Assembly: GCA_028023455.1 (NCBI GenBank)
Contig: JAQFVV010000280.1
Location: 188,001-252,000 of the forward strand
Direction: 5' to 3'
Length of the DNA: 64,000 nucleotides
Source: Epiperipatus broadwayi
Taxonomy: Eukaryota > Onychophora > Udeonychophora > Euonychophora > Peripatidae
A program made the translations under genes and the position numbers. This document shows positions 49,291-62,564 of the stretch, piece after piece (the stretch's first letter is position 1; the number at the start of each line of letters is the position of its first letter). The notes beneath the pieces were generated by a model, which did not search any database, was not told where the DNA came from, and saw nothing but the letters and a program-made list of their open reading frames with translations.

Positions 49291-49409
49291 GCATTGGTAG
49301 CTGAGAGGTCAGTGCATCTGCCTTGTAAGCAATGTCTTGCAGACAGTTGTTGCAGGCTTGCTTCCTGGCCAATGCTTTGACATATGAAAATATATATATA
49401 GATATATTA
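49291..49409 (+). mobile_element. tRNA-derived SINE
   Basis: Begins GCATTGGTAGCTGAGAGGTC with an A box, has a degraded B box (GCAGGCTTGCTTCC) and ends ATGCTTTGACATATG plus an (AT)n tail. It is the same family as 14908-15017 and 42831-42932. Confidence 0.78.
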
Positions 49410-51054
49410 AAATTACATAAACTGTTATTTATAATGTATAAATAATTACTTATTTATTACAAATATGATTTTGATTTAATATTTGAGAAAATAAAATAAT
49501 ATATATGTATATTAATGTTTCTTTATGACTTCATTAATAGCATCATCCTAATTTTATTTTTGTGAATTCTGATCCGGTATATAAAAATTCTAATAAAAAG
49601 TTGATTTTACATTAATGTGATCAGAACATTACAAAACTTTTAGCTAAAAAATATAATTAAAAATCTGCATTACCGCATAATCAGTACTGCTGCAATTGTA
49701 TTACTTAGCATATGATTACAGTTTGAGCAAAAAAGGAAATGTAGTTTCATTTAGCATGTGACAACATATTTTATTTTTGATTTTCACAAAAGACATGGAT
49801 CATGTATGTCCAGGGCCTTGATAGATATGAGATCTTATGTCATCACATTGCATTCAGGCCAGCTCTGTACACTAAAATTTAGTTTACACAAAGGTACCTC
49901 TTACACATGCAGTGACCCTGGTAGTAAAGCAAGCTAATTTAATGTGATTTTATATTTTGAGTTAAAACATATGTACAATCTGCATCAGATAAATATCTGT
50001 CTTAGAATTCTTTTCACTTGTCAGATGGGATTTATCTGAGAATCATCCTTACATAAGGTAGTTAATTTCTGAGAGTTATTGATGAAATGTGTGTAAATTA
50101 ATATGTTTTCCTAAAAGATGATAGAGTACAGGTGCAAAACGTATTATTATATAGCAATAATAATTGAACATAATCAGTGGTAAATCGATATTACTTGACA
50201 TCCTTTAATTACATTTATTTTAGTAATGTATTATAATTATATCATAAACTTCAATTATTTCTTTATACCTTTGGAATGCAGTTAAAGAAATAAAATATTT
50301 ATATAATGATGAAAATGTAATATTTTATTTAATTGAAATATTCTTAACAAAAGTAATAATAAAACATTGTCAGATATTATAACTATTATTAAGAGTAGTT
50401 ATTATATGCTGAAGATTGTATAAAAAATCAAATTTATGAGTTTTTAGAAACTAAAAATGACTATAGCAGAATTTTAGAAAGCCCTGGTTTAACTTTAAAA
50501 AAATTGAATTGTTTAAAAGGGTTTTGCCAATTATTGAAATTTATTTTTAAAATTATATATATATTATTTTTAAATTGTCAAAATTTTAAAAATGTTTAAA
50601 TAAACTTTGCAAGAGTAACATCGATTTTTATAGGTCTGAAAGTATCATTTGTTTTAAGTAGATTAATAATTTATTTGTTTGTTTAGTTTTTTAATCAAAG
50701 TACTTGTGTGAATTGATTATTTGAATGTTATAATAATTTTGCATGGATTAGGCATAAAATCTGTGCTGTCAAGCCATAATTTTGATTTCAGTAGTAGAAA
50801 CATGTGTTTATCTCATATTCGGAGTTACTTCTATAGTCTCACCTGTTCATTTGGCCAAACAATTATGTATATGATTATTAAAAAGTTATAATACACTTTT
50901 ATTATTATCAATAAAATGAAGTCTAAATTTTAATTAAAATTGTAATAAAATGTTCATCCAAAAATATCATTGTTACTAGTCAGTACGATATTTTAAATAA
51001 TATAAAAGTTTCCAATACAAATAGTTGTTTTCTGATTCCACTTTGTATTTTTTT
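49410..51054. other. AT-rich DNA without a recognisable gene
   Basis: No gene supported. A GC-richer patch at about 49795-49935 is not assigned. Confidence 0.5.
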
Positions 51055-52023
51055 GGTATTTTAGTATTATTCCTGCTATGACATGTGACATATTATATGT
51101 TTAAAATAATGCCTCCAAGAAATGTGCAGATAAACTTAATCGATAAAATTTGTCTACAGATTTTATGGAGACATTATTTAAAACATATCGCAAACTTAGA
51201 ATAATATGTCAATAAGAGTAATATAATTGAGACATATACTCATCATGGAAAAAGGAAATAAGACATCATAATACTAAATAAAAAAAGTACTTGTGAGTTG
51301 TGCCTTTTTATTATAGCATTACATGCCATTAAAGCTATTCTTTCCCTCCCACCATAATATGGCACTTTACACTATCATGTGCATATCAAACTTCAAATCT
51401 AAAAAAAATCTTATTTCCAATAATGGAGAGATATATTCATTATGAAAAAAGGAGAAATATGAAAATAAACCTGAAATGTTTTTTTTTTTAATGGTGAGTT
51501 GTAACAAAGCTTTAGGTGTAAGTTTGTCATTATATTTTAAATAAAAAAAACACAAAGTTTCAGCCAAAAAAAATACAAAACACAAATATACAAAGTTTTA
51601 GCTGTAAGTGTATTTTTAAATAGAAAACCAGATTACTTACAAATATTGCAAGAGATGTGTTATATGAGGAGAACTATAACATAAAGTTTTAGCATTATCT
51701 AAAAAATGGAAAACTAAGTTCAATTTTATAGTTTAAATTTTGTTTTTTGTTTTTTTTTTTAAAAAAAAAACATATAAAGTTTTAGCAAAAAAAAACACAA
51801 ATATATAAAGTAAATGTATTTTTAAATATAAAACTGTATTACTTACAAATAATGTGAAAGATGTATTATATTGTGGGGGGTCACAATGGCAGTCTGAACT
51901 GTTTAATATTTTCTAAATTGGAAAGAGTCAGTTTATTTGATGTCGATTAGCCTTGCCAGGATTCTTGGTGGCCATGACATTATAAAGATCATTAGAGTAA
52001 TACATCATAGCAGAAATAATACC
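51055..52023. mobile_element. 0.97-kb relative of the TIR element at 44979
   Basis: The left end begins GGTATTTTAGTATTATTCCT and the reversed right end GGTATTATTTCTGCTATGAT. Both resemble the ends of 44979-46550 (GGTA-TTGAGTATTAAC...GCTATGATGT). A hairpin at 51085-51215 has the same CTTAATCGATAAAATTTGTC centre as the hairpin of the larger element, but at the other end. The interior contains tandem blocks with CAAAGTTTTAGC. No duplication is visible at the flanks, so the exact ends are uncertain. Confidence 0.55.
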
Positions 52024-52535
52024 AAAGTAGCTTTTTTTTAAATCACTAACCTTTAGCTTACTATTTTCACTCATTTATTGGACATCTCAGTATATTAATG
52101 AAACAAGAATATTATGATTTTGTACAGTCATATTTTCATTTCTTAATTACATTCATAACAATGCAGATTAAATTTTTTTTTGTATAAAAATCTGCACTAT
52201 ACAAATTTAAACTATATTCAAAAATTTCTGCATCAACTAGATGTATATCTTAGTATGTGTGACTTCCTTTACTGAAAAATTATTAAATAATAGACTGTGT
52301 ATTTTAGGTAAAATGGAAAGTTTTTTTTATATAAAACAATTTTTTTATTGTGCTAAAAAAATGTATCTTCTACATTTATGGAAAATTTCGTTTGAATTAA
52401 ATTAGCAACAAGAAATAGACTAGAACAATGTTTATAGATTACAAATAATACATTATTTACATACATAGGATTGATATAAAATCAAAATTAATAATAGTAA
52501 AAGAGAATATACATATAATAACAGATCTGTTATAT
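52024..52535. other. AT-rich spacer
   Basis: Nothing recognisable. Confidence 0.5.
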
Positions 52536-54697
52536 GGCACTCAATAATATAGTGTATATGCACAAATATATAAAAAATTGAAAGGAAAAGTAAAAATAAA
52601 CACAGACAAAATTTTTGTAGATATTTTCGACATTTCCTATAATAAAAATAATAAAGAGTTAAGTAATTTTGAATTGAAAACAGAATTTCATTATAAATTA
52701 AAACATTTAAAAAGGTCTAAATGAATGTTAATATTGTATTATTATAATTCTTATTTTGAATTTAAAAACAAGCCTGATATATTTTTGAAACAATGTTTAT
52801 ATATATATATATTCTTTTATCTAATTTTAAAAATCTTTGTAGATTAAAAATTTCAAAGGATTAAAATAAAAACATGTAGATCATACCTTTGATAAAATTT
52901 CAAAGTTGCTTCCAAAAGTAGCTTATAATTAAAAGTGATTTGAAAAAAAAAAATTGATTTTAATCAAGATAAGGATTAGACAGAAAAACTCTGTTTTCAA
53001 TTAAAGTATTTTTATCACCTCAGCTGATTCTATAAAAGGGCTGATAAAAAATATCAGTTCAGTTTTTGGCTTGCAGTTTTTGTAAGAGCTGACCAGAAGA
53101 GTATGGTTTAAATATTTTGAGAAGCAGTAGTCAAATAGGCCAGCTGCAAAGTTTGGATAGTAATTTTTTTGAAGACAGTTCTTGTATTACTATTTTTGTG
53201 AAGCTGTTGGATAGAAAATTGGTGTTTGGAGAGTTATAAAAAATAGCTCCCATGAAAATCTAGATGAAGTCAAGTCAGTAAATCCAGAAGTGAGCAGTTT
53301 ATTAGTTCTACATACTGGAGTTTTGATTCACTTGAAGACTGGATCAACTTAAAATAGATCAATTAGCCTGTACAAATGTGTTCTAGAAAATAGTTTGCTG
53401 ATATGAAGCTCATCAGGTTCTATGCAGAAGAGAGAATGCCAACAAACCTGATTATACCTTCATGATTATGACAATCCTGGATTATATCTGTCTCACCAAG
53501 ACCAACTCAAAAGAAAATCAGAAATAAATGTATATACAATGGTGAGCAGCATTATGTATAATGAGAATGAAATTTTAAATAATTTCTTTGATAAAAATGA
53601 CATTTAAAAATCTATATATTTTAAAAGATAACAAGTAAATATTTTTGCTTGAATTGAATTAAAATCTAAAAGCAATGATTGAATCATAAATAATTTATTT
53701 TTAAAAAAGAAAGAGTACGTCAAAAATATTTTTAGATTAATGTAAAGATGTAATTAATTAATTGAGATTAACCTGTTATAAAAAAAACTTTTGAGTTACA
53801 TGTCAAAAAAAAAAGAATTTTTTTTTTTTTTTAAAAAGAATGAAAAAGAAAATACTTTTATTGACTGAACAAAAAACACCTAATTAATAATTTTAATTTA
53901 TACCATCTATATGTTCATAGGTACACATGTATGTGTGAATTTTATGTATTGGTTTCAAATGGAATTTATTATGAAATATTTTAATAATTTTGTTATTTTG
54001 ATAAATTCAAACATGTTCCTTTTATACTAAACCACATGTATGTGTGCTGTCTGGTTTTAAATAAACCTATTGGAACATATATGTAAATAAGTATAATAAC
54101 TTGAACTTTGTAAATCACATATGTAAATCATAATATGATAATTTGTTATTTTTGTATGTTAATCAAAATCAGAATGCTTAATTGATATGCATAGCCTTAT
54201 TCTAGATCTTAATATTATTTTTATTGTTAATGAATTTGTGTTCAGTTATAAAAATTATTCCAATGGTTTTAAGTATTTTTAGAATATCTGTTTCCATCAT
54301 CTCTTGGTCACATATTGTAATAGATATTGTGTTTATCTGAGCTAGATTCATGCAATAATGATTATATAAAGGGGGTTTATATTTAATGTATGGGAATTCA
54401 GATGATGATTGTGATGGTAATTGATTATATTCTGATTGGTGCTAAGAGTATATTCTTTAAGCACATGCACTATTTTTTATTTTAGTTTAGTCTTAGAAAT
54501 TAAGTTTATAGTTGGCCAATACATTAATAGTACTAGATGTCTAGAGGATTGATGATAATTAGCATATTTTAATATCCCAGCATTATTGTTTTTGATTATT
54601 ATGTATTCAGATGGGTGAGCACTTAAGTTAGAGCATCTAAATTAATGTTAAAATAATTGCCCATGCTGGCAATGGCTCAATAGTTAGCCTGATCTAT
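52536..54697 (+). repeat. Long non-coding repeat with TATA box, copy 3
   Basis: Aligns with 12249 and 16142 from the AATATAGTGTAT block near the start to the block CAATGGCTCAATAGTTAGCC. It lacks the last 0.5 kb of the other copies and is the most diverged. It has no insert where copy 1 has one. No coding frame. Confidence 0.65.
53031..53038 (+). promoter_or_regulatory. Conserved TATA box of long repeat, copy 3
   Basis: TATAAAAG, followed by GGCTGATAA as in copy 1, although the rest of this copy is well diverged. Confidence 0.45.
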
Positions 54698-55038
54698 ATT
54701 AGTGATGTTAAGAATAGATGTAGAAGGATGAGTTTGGCTAGTCCTATGCACCATGTTGTAGGCCTTCCAAAAGACTATTTTTCTAGAGAATGCCAATACT
54801 AAAAGCTATGTGTTTAATTAAGGAATAAAAAAATTAACTTTACAGTGTGGATGTGTAATGGTAGGATTGACTAGAATAAATTTCATAGTGTTTGGATAAA
54901 CTGAAACTAATTTAAAAATAGTATTAAATTATCTCTGAAAATAAAAGGTGTGTATTGAGTGGAGGTGGAGACAATTGTCTTTGGCATGCTTTTGTAATGT
55001 TCTAATACTGATTGCAACCATTCTTTTATTCCAAAATA
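54698..55038. other. AT-rich DNA without a recognisable gene
   Basis: Unique sequence after the truncated long repeat. Nothing identified. Confidence 0.5.
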
Positions 55039-55089
55039 GTTTTGAGCAAATCAAGTTGATCTTGAAGATCAACTTGATTTGTTCAAAAC
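55039..55089. repeat. 51-bp near-perfect palindrome
   Basis: Two 25-base arms around a single central base differ at only one pair. The centre reads GATCTTGAAGATC and the arms begin GTTTTGA. The perfect pairing in a decayed landscape suggests a recent origin or a structural role such as a cruciform. Confidence 0.9.
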
Positions 55090-57909
55090 AGGTAAAGTGA
55101 AACGGTGAACTGCTTTTTTAAAAAAAATTACTGCGTTCTTTTCTTTTTTTATTTACTGTTTTTAAGAGTGACATATTTTCATTAAGATAATTAGTTCTTA
55201 AACTAGAATTTAATAAAACTTTTCTATTTTCTTTATTAGTGATATCACTATTGGCACAATATTTATTTTTAAATTAAACCTAACTAAAAGTTATCAACAT
55301 TAATATTTCTTTTTATTTTCAAAATGAAATTTTAAATCTTTATTTCTTAATAATTTAGAAAAAAAAAACATTTTTAAAGAAAATTGATCTTTGATTTAAG
55401 TCTCTTAATATTTTTCTCTGAATATAGTCAAAAACGTAAACTCTTATTGTATTTTTTTTAAAAAAAATCATTTTGATGCTCCTATATATCATGCAATCTA
55501 TCTGCAAGATGGAGTCATAATGTGAAGCAGTGCAAACAAAAAATAATAATATTAAGTCAAACATATGTATTTATTACTCAGTATACAGTAACAAGTATAA
55601 TAAACAAAAGCATAAAAATAATATATTAATAAAAACATGAAAATAATTTATTTAGCAAAAAAAAATGTACACATTTATTATTGAAATTACAACAAGAAAT
55701 CGATTAAACAAAAGCATAAATAAATATTAATTATACTTAATGTTGAAACTAAATTAAACAATCGTAATAAATAACCAAATAAAAGGTATTTGAATTTGCA
55801 CAAGAAGTATATTAAACACAAGCAATAATAATATAATTAGCAACAAAATTAATTTATTTAGTGAAGAAATAAAATTTATTATTTATTAGTGAATTTAAGT
55901 GCTTCCAATATAAACTCAATGTGACCGGTAAAGTTCACAAAAAGTTCATCTTTTTTTTTTTAAATTTTGCACTTGGGCTCAAGCCAGAAATGTTTAATAG
56001 ATTTTGTGAGATTCATGTCACTTTATCCATATAATAATATTGATGATTGTCAGTTGAATGACAACATCTTTGTGTTTTAATTTGAATAAGCTGCCAATTT
56101 ATCAGAGTATAGTGGAAACAGAATGGCTTTGTGATATCTAGAAATATCAGTAGTCAGATCCTTGCTTCAAATTAAACATTCGATATTCTTGCTCAAGAAT
56201 TATATCATTGATAATTTATTTATTTTGTCTTTGATGAGAGGGAACATCGTGTGTAATAGTTCTTCTGTGATTGCATTATTAGAAAATCTAGTTTTATCTA
56301 TCTGAATAGAGATCCAATAATTCAGTATTGTTTTATTTGTGAAATATATTATTTGTATGCTTTTATTTAATATTCTTCTTATTATAAATTCAAAAATATG
56401 TGTATTTTATTTTTTTGTTATGGATTGCTTAAATTAATTTCAATGTAATTATGAAACAAAACTCATTCATATTTTTATTTAGCACACATTTGTATCCATA
56501 AATATGTAAATTTTATTTTTTAATTCATTGTTTTTTTAATCATTAGAATGTACTATGTTGTTCTATTTGGTTAACAGATCATATCTATAGGATCTCTCTC
56601 TTTTACATTATATTGAAATAGTTAGCAAGCTCTTGCAAACCAATAACAAAGACGTTCAAATAAATCACACAGTTAGTGGATCAGAAAGATGTATTGTACT
56701 CAGACTCCCACATGACAGGTTGAATTCAGCAATTATATTTAATTGAACAAACTGAAGTTTGTTTTCATTTTATTTTCCCTAGTTGGATAATTAATTCAGG
56801 AAGTCTAAATCTGCCATCTATCATAGTGCTAAATGACACAGATGTAAGAGGTTAATTGTATTTGGTATTTGTGCCTAGCATTTTAATCTGCCTCTGTAAA
56901 AAGAACTTAATATAGTAGTTGTTGCATATGAACTAATGACTACAAATTTTCAATCAAGCAATTCAGAATGGTCTTTTAAACAATATCAATTAACTAAATA
57001 GTCAACATTAAAATGATGCTATTATTTAGCACAAATTTTGAACTGTGATATTATAGTGTATTGAAATAAATTTTAAATTAATATTATAAAGATAAATATC
57101 ATAAATCACTAATAATGATTAAATTATTTAATATTACTTAATCACACAATTAATTATCAGAAACTTTTGAACAATTTTTTTTTCAATGGAATTGTTTAAC
57201 ATAAAATAGTAATAATTGTATTATTTTTACTAATTTTTGAATAATAATACCAGACTATTAGATTAAATTTTTTAACTCTGTTGGCCTACAGTTTTTAAAA
57301 TTATATTTCAAACAACAATATCCTTCCATGTTACTTATACTTTATATATATGTGTGTGTGTAGTAACTTTTGAACATTACCAGTTTAGCTATCATATTTT
57401 CATATTTAATATTAATTTTTTTATTACAATTACTACTTTTAAAGTAGTTTTAATGTAGTTTCTATGACATTATTTTTATTGTTATATGATACTTTTATTT
57501 AAGTCTGTTCTAATTAGTTTGATATAATAACAAGGATGCATTAAAAATTTGACAAGACTCATTTAAGCTTATTAAAGCTTTTCTGGTTTTACTAGTTTGT
57601 TAGGGCTTTATAAAATCCCAGATGATGAAAAGCATACAAACATAAGAACATTTTTTAAAAACAAATTGAAATTAGACTGCCATTGAAATAAATTAGACAT
57701 ATGCAAATATATTATTAATTTTATTTCATTAATTTAATATTACATTTAATTTTATTTGTGCTGAAATAAATATTATTCTGATATATGATTAGATTATAAA
57801 ATGTAGGCTTTTTGTTGTAAGTAGTTTATGGTTATATATAACGAAACTTAAATGCATGTACAGATATATAGTGATAGTAATAATAAAGTGAAGTTATCTG
57901 TTTTTTTGT
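55090..57909. other. AT-rich DNA without a recognisable gene
   Basis: No coding or RNA feature supported. A (GT)n run lies at about 57352-57361. Confidence 0.55.
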
Positions 57910-58099
57910 GATCATGATAGGAATTGTAATTTTAAATTTGATTTTGATATAAAAAACATAAAAATTTTAGGTCAAGAGAGAGATAATAAAAAAAGAAAAA
58001 TTAAAGAGGCAGTTTTTATTAGTAGATTAGACAGTCAGCAAATGTTGCGATTAATGAATTATAGGGTATTTAAATCGTCATGTGTTTCCGGTTGGTATA
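57910..58099 (+). mobile_element. Penelope-like element fragment, GIY-YIG C-terminus
   Basis: An open stretch reads FKFDFDIKNIKILGQERDN and then KKRKIKEAVFISRLDSQQ. This is the pattern that closes the GIY-YIG endonuclease domain of Penelope-like elements (F-F---V-IL--E--Y-KR-I-EA--I) and also matches the copies at 60739-61678. The GIY and YIG motifs themselves lie upstream and are not readable. It stops against the endonuclease of the next LINE. Confidence 0.6.
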
Positions 58100-58104
58100 T
58101 ATAT

Positions 58105-60551
58105 ATATATATATTCACCTTAATAGCAGATATCAAATGCAAATAATTCATATTTATGCCCCAACAAGTTCTCAATGTGATGACAAAGTAGACGATTTTA
58201 ATGTGGATGTCCAAAATGCTTTTTGAGTAGGCAAAACAACATTTCAAAATTTTCATGGAAGATTTTAATGCTAGAATTGCTAAGCAATTGAAAAATGAAA
58301 GTGTTGTAGGTAAATATGGTTGTGGCGATAGAAATGAAAGAGATCATAGACTTATGGAGTATACAGAACAAAAAAACTATATATTATGATATTTTTTTTT
58401 TTGAGAAAAATATTAAATGGACATGAAAGCATCCAAATGAAGGCACAGCAAAATTGGATTATATTTTGACTAAGAGAAAATATGTACTTCAAGATTGCAT
58501 TGTTCTTAATAAATTCAACACAGAAAGTGATCCTCAATTAATGATATGTAAGATACATGTTAATACAAAACAAGGGACAAAAATTATTAGGAAGAACAAT
58601 ATTCACAGTATATATTCATAATCTTCAGAAACATTTCAATAAATTTAAATTAGAACTTGCAAATCATTTTCAAATATTAATACATTTTGAACAGGATTCA
58701 GATTTGAACAAAATCAATAGAAAAATAAATGATACACTTTTAAAACTGCAACAAAGATATCTGATGCAAAAGAGAAACAACCAGTAAAATTTCTACTGAA
58801 ATGACAATTTATGAAGAAAAAAAGAAATGTATAAAAATGATGCATTAAGAAGGATTGAATATTTCAAATTTTGTAAAATGGTGCCAAAAAGAGTTGATAA
58901 TAATAAAAGAGCGTATAACTGAACTAACAAGAAGAGCTCTAGAAGAGAATAAAAGTCTCGAGTGTAAACCAACATCTTGATAATGGTAGGAAACTTATTT
59001 CTGCAATAAGAAAAAAATATAGAACTATTATTAAATAGAGAGATGACATTAAATGTGTAGAAGAATTCTACCAAGAATTATATGGCAACAAAAACAAGAA
59101 AAAGTGTATTCTGAATTGGTCAGGATTTTAAATGAAGAAGTGAGACATGCAATGAAATTTATGAAGAAGAGAAAAGTTTGAGGTAATGATGGAATTATAA
59201 TCAATAGCTTAAAAGAGTAAGATGAAGAAATAAATTTTTTTTTGGCAAAGTTATATACCAAATATTCAATAATAAATATGTATCATATGATTAAAAGAAT
59301 GCAGTATTAATATTTAAAAGTAATAAAAAAGATATTAGAAATTTCAAGCTTAAAAGACTTTTACCAGATCTACACAAAATTTTTACCAAAATAATTACAA
59401 CTTATCTACCACAAATGTTGGGTCTTAATCAACCAAAATAACAAGTTGGATTTAAATTGCTTTTAATACAGTGGATCATATTTAAGTATTGAGTGAAGTT
59501 ATAGAAAATCCCAATGAACGTAAGTTGTTATTATGTTTAGAATTTATAGATTATGTAAAGGGGTTAAATCATCAAGATATAGATCCAGGATATTATCATA
59601 TTCTGACAAATATTTATAAAAATGCATCAGCAACAATTGGATTACATAATGATACTAGCAAGATTAACATTGAGAAGGGTGTATGACAGGGTGACTCCAT
59701 ATCTTCAAAACTCTTTATTGAAGTTTTGCAAGAAGTATTTTGTGGATTAAAATGGGGAACTAAGGAAATAAAAGTAACTGGAGAATAATTAAATCATCTA
59801 GATTTTGCAATTGATGTAGTTGTTTTTGCAAGTAATGCTTTAGGACTTCAGAAAATGTTGCAAGAGTTATCAGATAAAAGTAAAAAAGAAGGATTAAAGA
59901 TAAATGTTAAAAAGACTAAATTAATGCTCAATGGATTTTTTTTCAAAATAATAAAATAAAGATTGTTAGTGAAGAGTTCAAAGTAGTTAACAAGTATAAA
60001 TATCTTGGTCAGATTATTACTACAGATAGAAACATAATGAATAAAAGTAATTATACAATTAAACTTGGTTGGAGTGCTTTTGGTAGAAATAACTTAATAC
60101 ATAATTTAATACTAAAAAGAAATATGTTTAATAAATGTATTAGTATTTCTTACTTATGGATATACTTCAACACTTAACAGAAGAGCAACATAGAGACTTC
60201 AGATCACTCAACAAAATATGTAGAGAGATATTTTAGGAGTAACAAAAAGAGATCAAAAATGAAATTCATGGGTGAGAGAACAAACATGTTACTGACATCA
60301 TTGAAAGAATTAAGAGATTGAAGTGAAGTTGGGCTGGAAATATTATAAGAAGAGATGATAATAGATGGACAGTTGAATTCTTAAACTGGATTCCAAGAGA
60401 TTGTAAAAGACTTAGAAAGAGATCACATATGAGATGGATGGATGAAATAAGAAAGTGTGTTGGGGTGATGTGGAAAGAAGATGATAGAAATCTGAGAAGA
60501 TGGATTGAACTTGGAGAGACATTCATCCTGCAGTGGCTTGATATTGAATGA
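58105..60551 (+). mobile_element. Non-LTR retrotransposon, RTE-like, moderately decayed
   Basis: Order of domains: endonuclease from about 58115 (IIHIYAPTSSQCDDK), with VGKYGCGDRNERDHRL at about 58300 and LDYIL-T-R near 58460. A linker carries EEFYQELYGNK at about 59065. The reverse transcriptase follows, with KKRKV-GNDGI at about 59165, ENPNERKLLLCLEFIDYVKG in the palm (59505 on) and the catalytic motif at 59800-59825. There FADD reads FAID, which loses a metal-binding aspartate. The thumb LQKMLQELSDKSKKEGLKIN comes next, then the C-terminal GWSAFGR, LRSLN and LKW-WAGN blocks. The protein ends FILQWLDIE before a stop at 60549-60551, as related elements do. Stops and frameshifts interrupt it several times. 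Confidence 0.85.
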
Positions 60552-60631
60552 AAATTATATATATATTTGATACAAATAAAAAGTCTGTTAATTAAAAAAC
60601 TATTATAAAAATAATAAATACAATAGTAATT

Positions 60632-61780
60632 AACTATTATATACAGTCTATCAATCTGTAGATGTACTTTTGGTTAATTCCTTAACCTACCTCAACTGCC
60701 ATTAAATTCAAAAAAAAAAAAAACAGAAGCAAATGTTATCAACTCAAATCACATAAATCCTGAATTTTAATGTTAGCAGCTTGTCTATTAATTAAATTCA
60801 TTTTATTTTTATTTTTTAAAATTGCCTCCTTAATGTTTCTTTTATCATGGTTTTTCTCTTTATGAAGAATCTTAACACCTTCAATATCAAACTTAAATTT
60901 ATATTTATATGTTCTTTCATGATTCAAGAAAACTAAGGCAGTCATTAAATCATTATTATTTTTACTTTTCACACCTTTGTATAACAATTCATGTTCCTTT
61001 AATTTTTTTTCAATACCGCACCTTGATTCCCCATATATGATAACATACATCCACAAAAAATTTGATACACATTATTTTTATGCTTGACAGATGACATTTT
61101 AGAATTATTCACTAATTTATTAACATTATTTGTAACACAAAATGAAACTTTAAACACATTCTTATATATATATATATCCTTAAAAAATTTCACTTGAGCA
61201 TGAAATATCCATTTTAAAGGAGTTGAAGATTGATAATAAAAAATGGATATGTATTTCATATATTTTCATTTTGTGATACAAATAATGTTAATAAATTAGT
61301 GAATAATTCTAAAAATGTCATACCTCTCAAGCAGAAAAGTAATGTTATGTATCAATTTTTTGTGGATGTATGTTATCATAAATAGGTGAATCAAGGTGCA
61401 GTATTAAAAAAAGATTAAAAGAGTATGAATTGTTATACAAATGTGTGAAAAGTAAAAATAATAATGATTTAATTACTGCTTCAATTTCCTTGGATCCTGA
61501 AAGGACATGTAAATATAAATTTAAGTTTGATATTGAAAGTGTTAAGATTTTTCATGAAGAGAGAAACCATAATAAAACAAAAATTAAGGAGGCAATTTTA
61601 ATAAATAGAAATAAAATTAATTTAATTAATAAACAAGCTGCTAACTATAAAATTTGGGATTCATGGGATTTGAATTGATATTTGTTTCCATTTTGTTTTT
61701 TGAATTTAACAGCAATTGAGACGGGTTAAGGAATAAACCAAAAATACTTCTGCAGATTGAAAGAACTGTATATAATAGTT
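60632..61780. mobile_element. Head-to-head inverted pair of Penelope-like 3' ends
   Basis: The two halves are reverse complements from AACTATTATATACAGTC on the left to GTATATAATAGTT on the right, with a diverged centre near 61145-61265. Each half encodes the GIY-YIG region reading outward: left, minus strand, 61259-60739; right, plus strand, 61270-61678. The left half shows VYQIFCGCMLSYMGNQG, equivalent to the GIY and YIG motifs, then a frameshift, then FKFDIEGVKILHKEKNHDKR. The right half shows the same order, with more frameshifts at its start. Both are 5'-truncated, and inverted arrangements are common among Penelope-like elements. Neither half carries a visible hammerhead. Confidence 0.75.
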
Positions 61781-62564
61781 CCAGTCACACTTAAGATTTT
61801 TTTCTTTTAGGTATCCTGCTCATAGTTAAACATGATAACCATCCATTACTGTTCTGTAAACAAATATCTATTTATTCTTAGCCATGGAAAAATGAGAAAA
61901 AATATTAAAAAATTAATCATCGTCATCACTCATCAGTTGTCAAAGTTGATCAGAAATGCCTTTTTTACTTATATCATGAGAGACTATTATGCTGTAAATG
62001 TTATTTAAAGGCTATTTTATTTTTAACTATGCATAGTACATCAATAACTATTATTTCACTTTGCCTTATAAGGATAAAAAAAAATTTTATTAATGTATTT
62101 AAATTTTTTTAAATCACACATTTGCTTAATTTTATATATAATTGTCTATAAATCTAAAAAGATATGTAAATCATGAAATATAAATGATTCTAAATTATAT
62201 CAAATGCTAATAGGTTTTTTTTTTAATTATAACTGAAAGATTGTAATTTTAAAAATATTGTCATAGGGGCACATTCATTCATCATGACAAAGTCAATGAA
62301 TTTCATGAGTATTTTTTCTAGGTTTTATTATCCTTGATGACACTGTATAAACATTATTATTTTGGAATTATATTGCAGCACTGACTGATTTCAATTGCAC
62401 AGATTTTATTTAGTAATTTATTTTAAACAGTCCAAAAAATATATATACACAAATGCATTGCTTTGATTGTATTTTTAATTTTGGTTAAACAAAAAAATAT
62501 TGATAGAATGGTATATTTGTGAGTCATTACTTGCATCTATAATAACAACAAATTGTATCCTATT
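61781..62564. other. AT-rich DNA without a recognisable gene
   Basis: No feature supported. Confidence 0.5.

Noticed and set aside
60266-60526. 86-codon minus-strand open frame
   Set aside because: Shadow of the C-terminal part of the plus-strand LINE.
61925-61960. ACTCATCAGTTG, a reverse-strand CTGATGAG-like sequence
   Set aside because: The minus strand lacks the stem II complement and GAA core that follow in the real copies.
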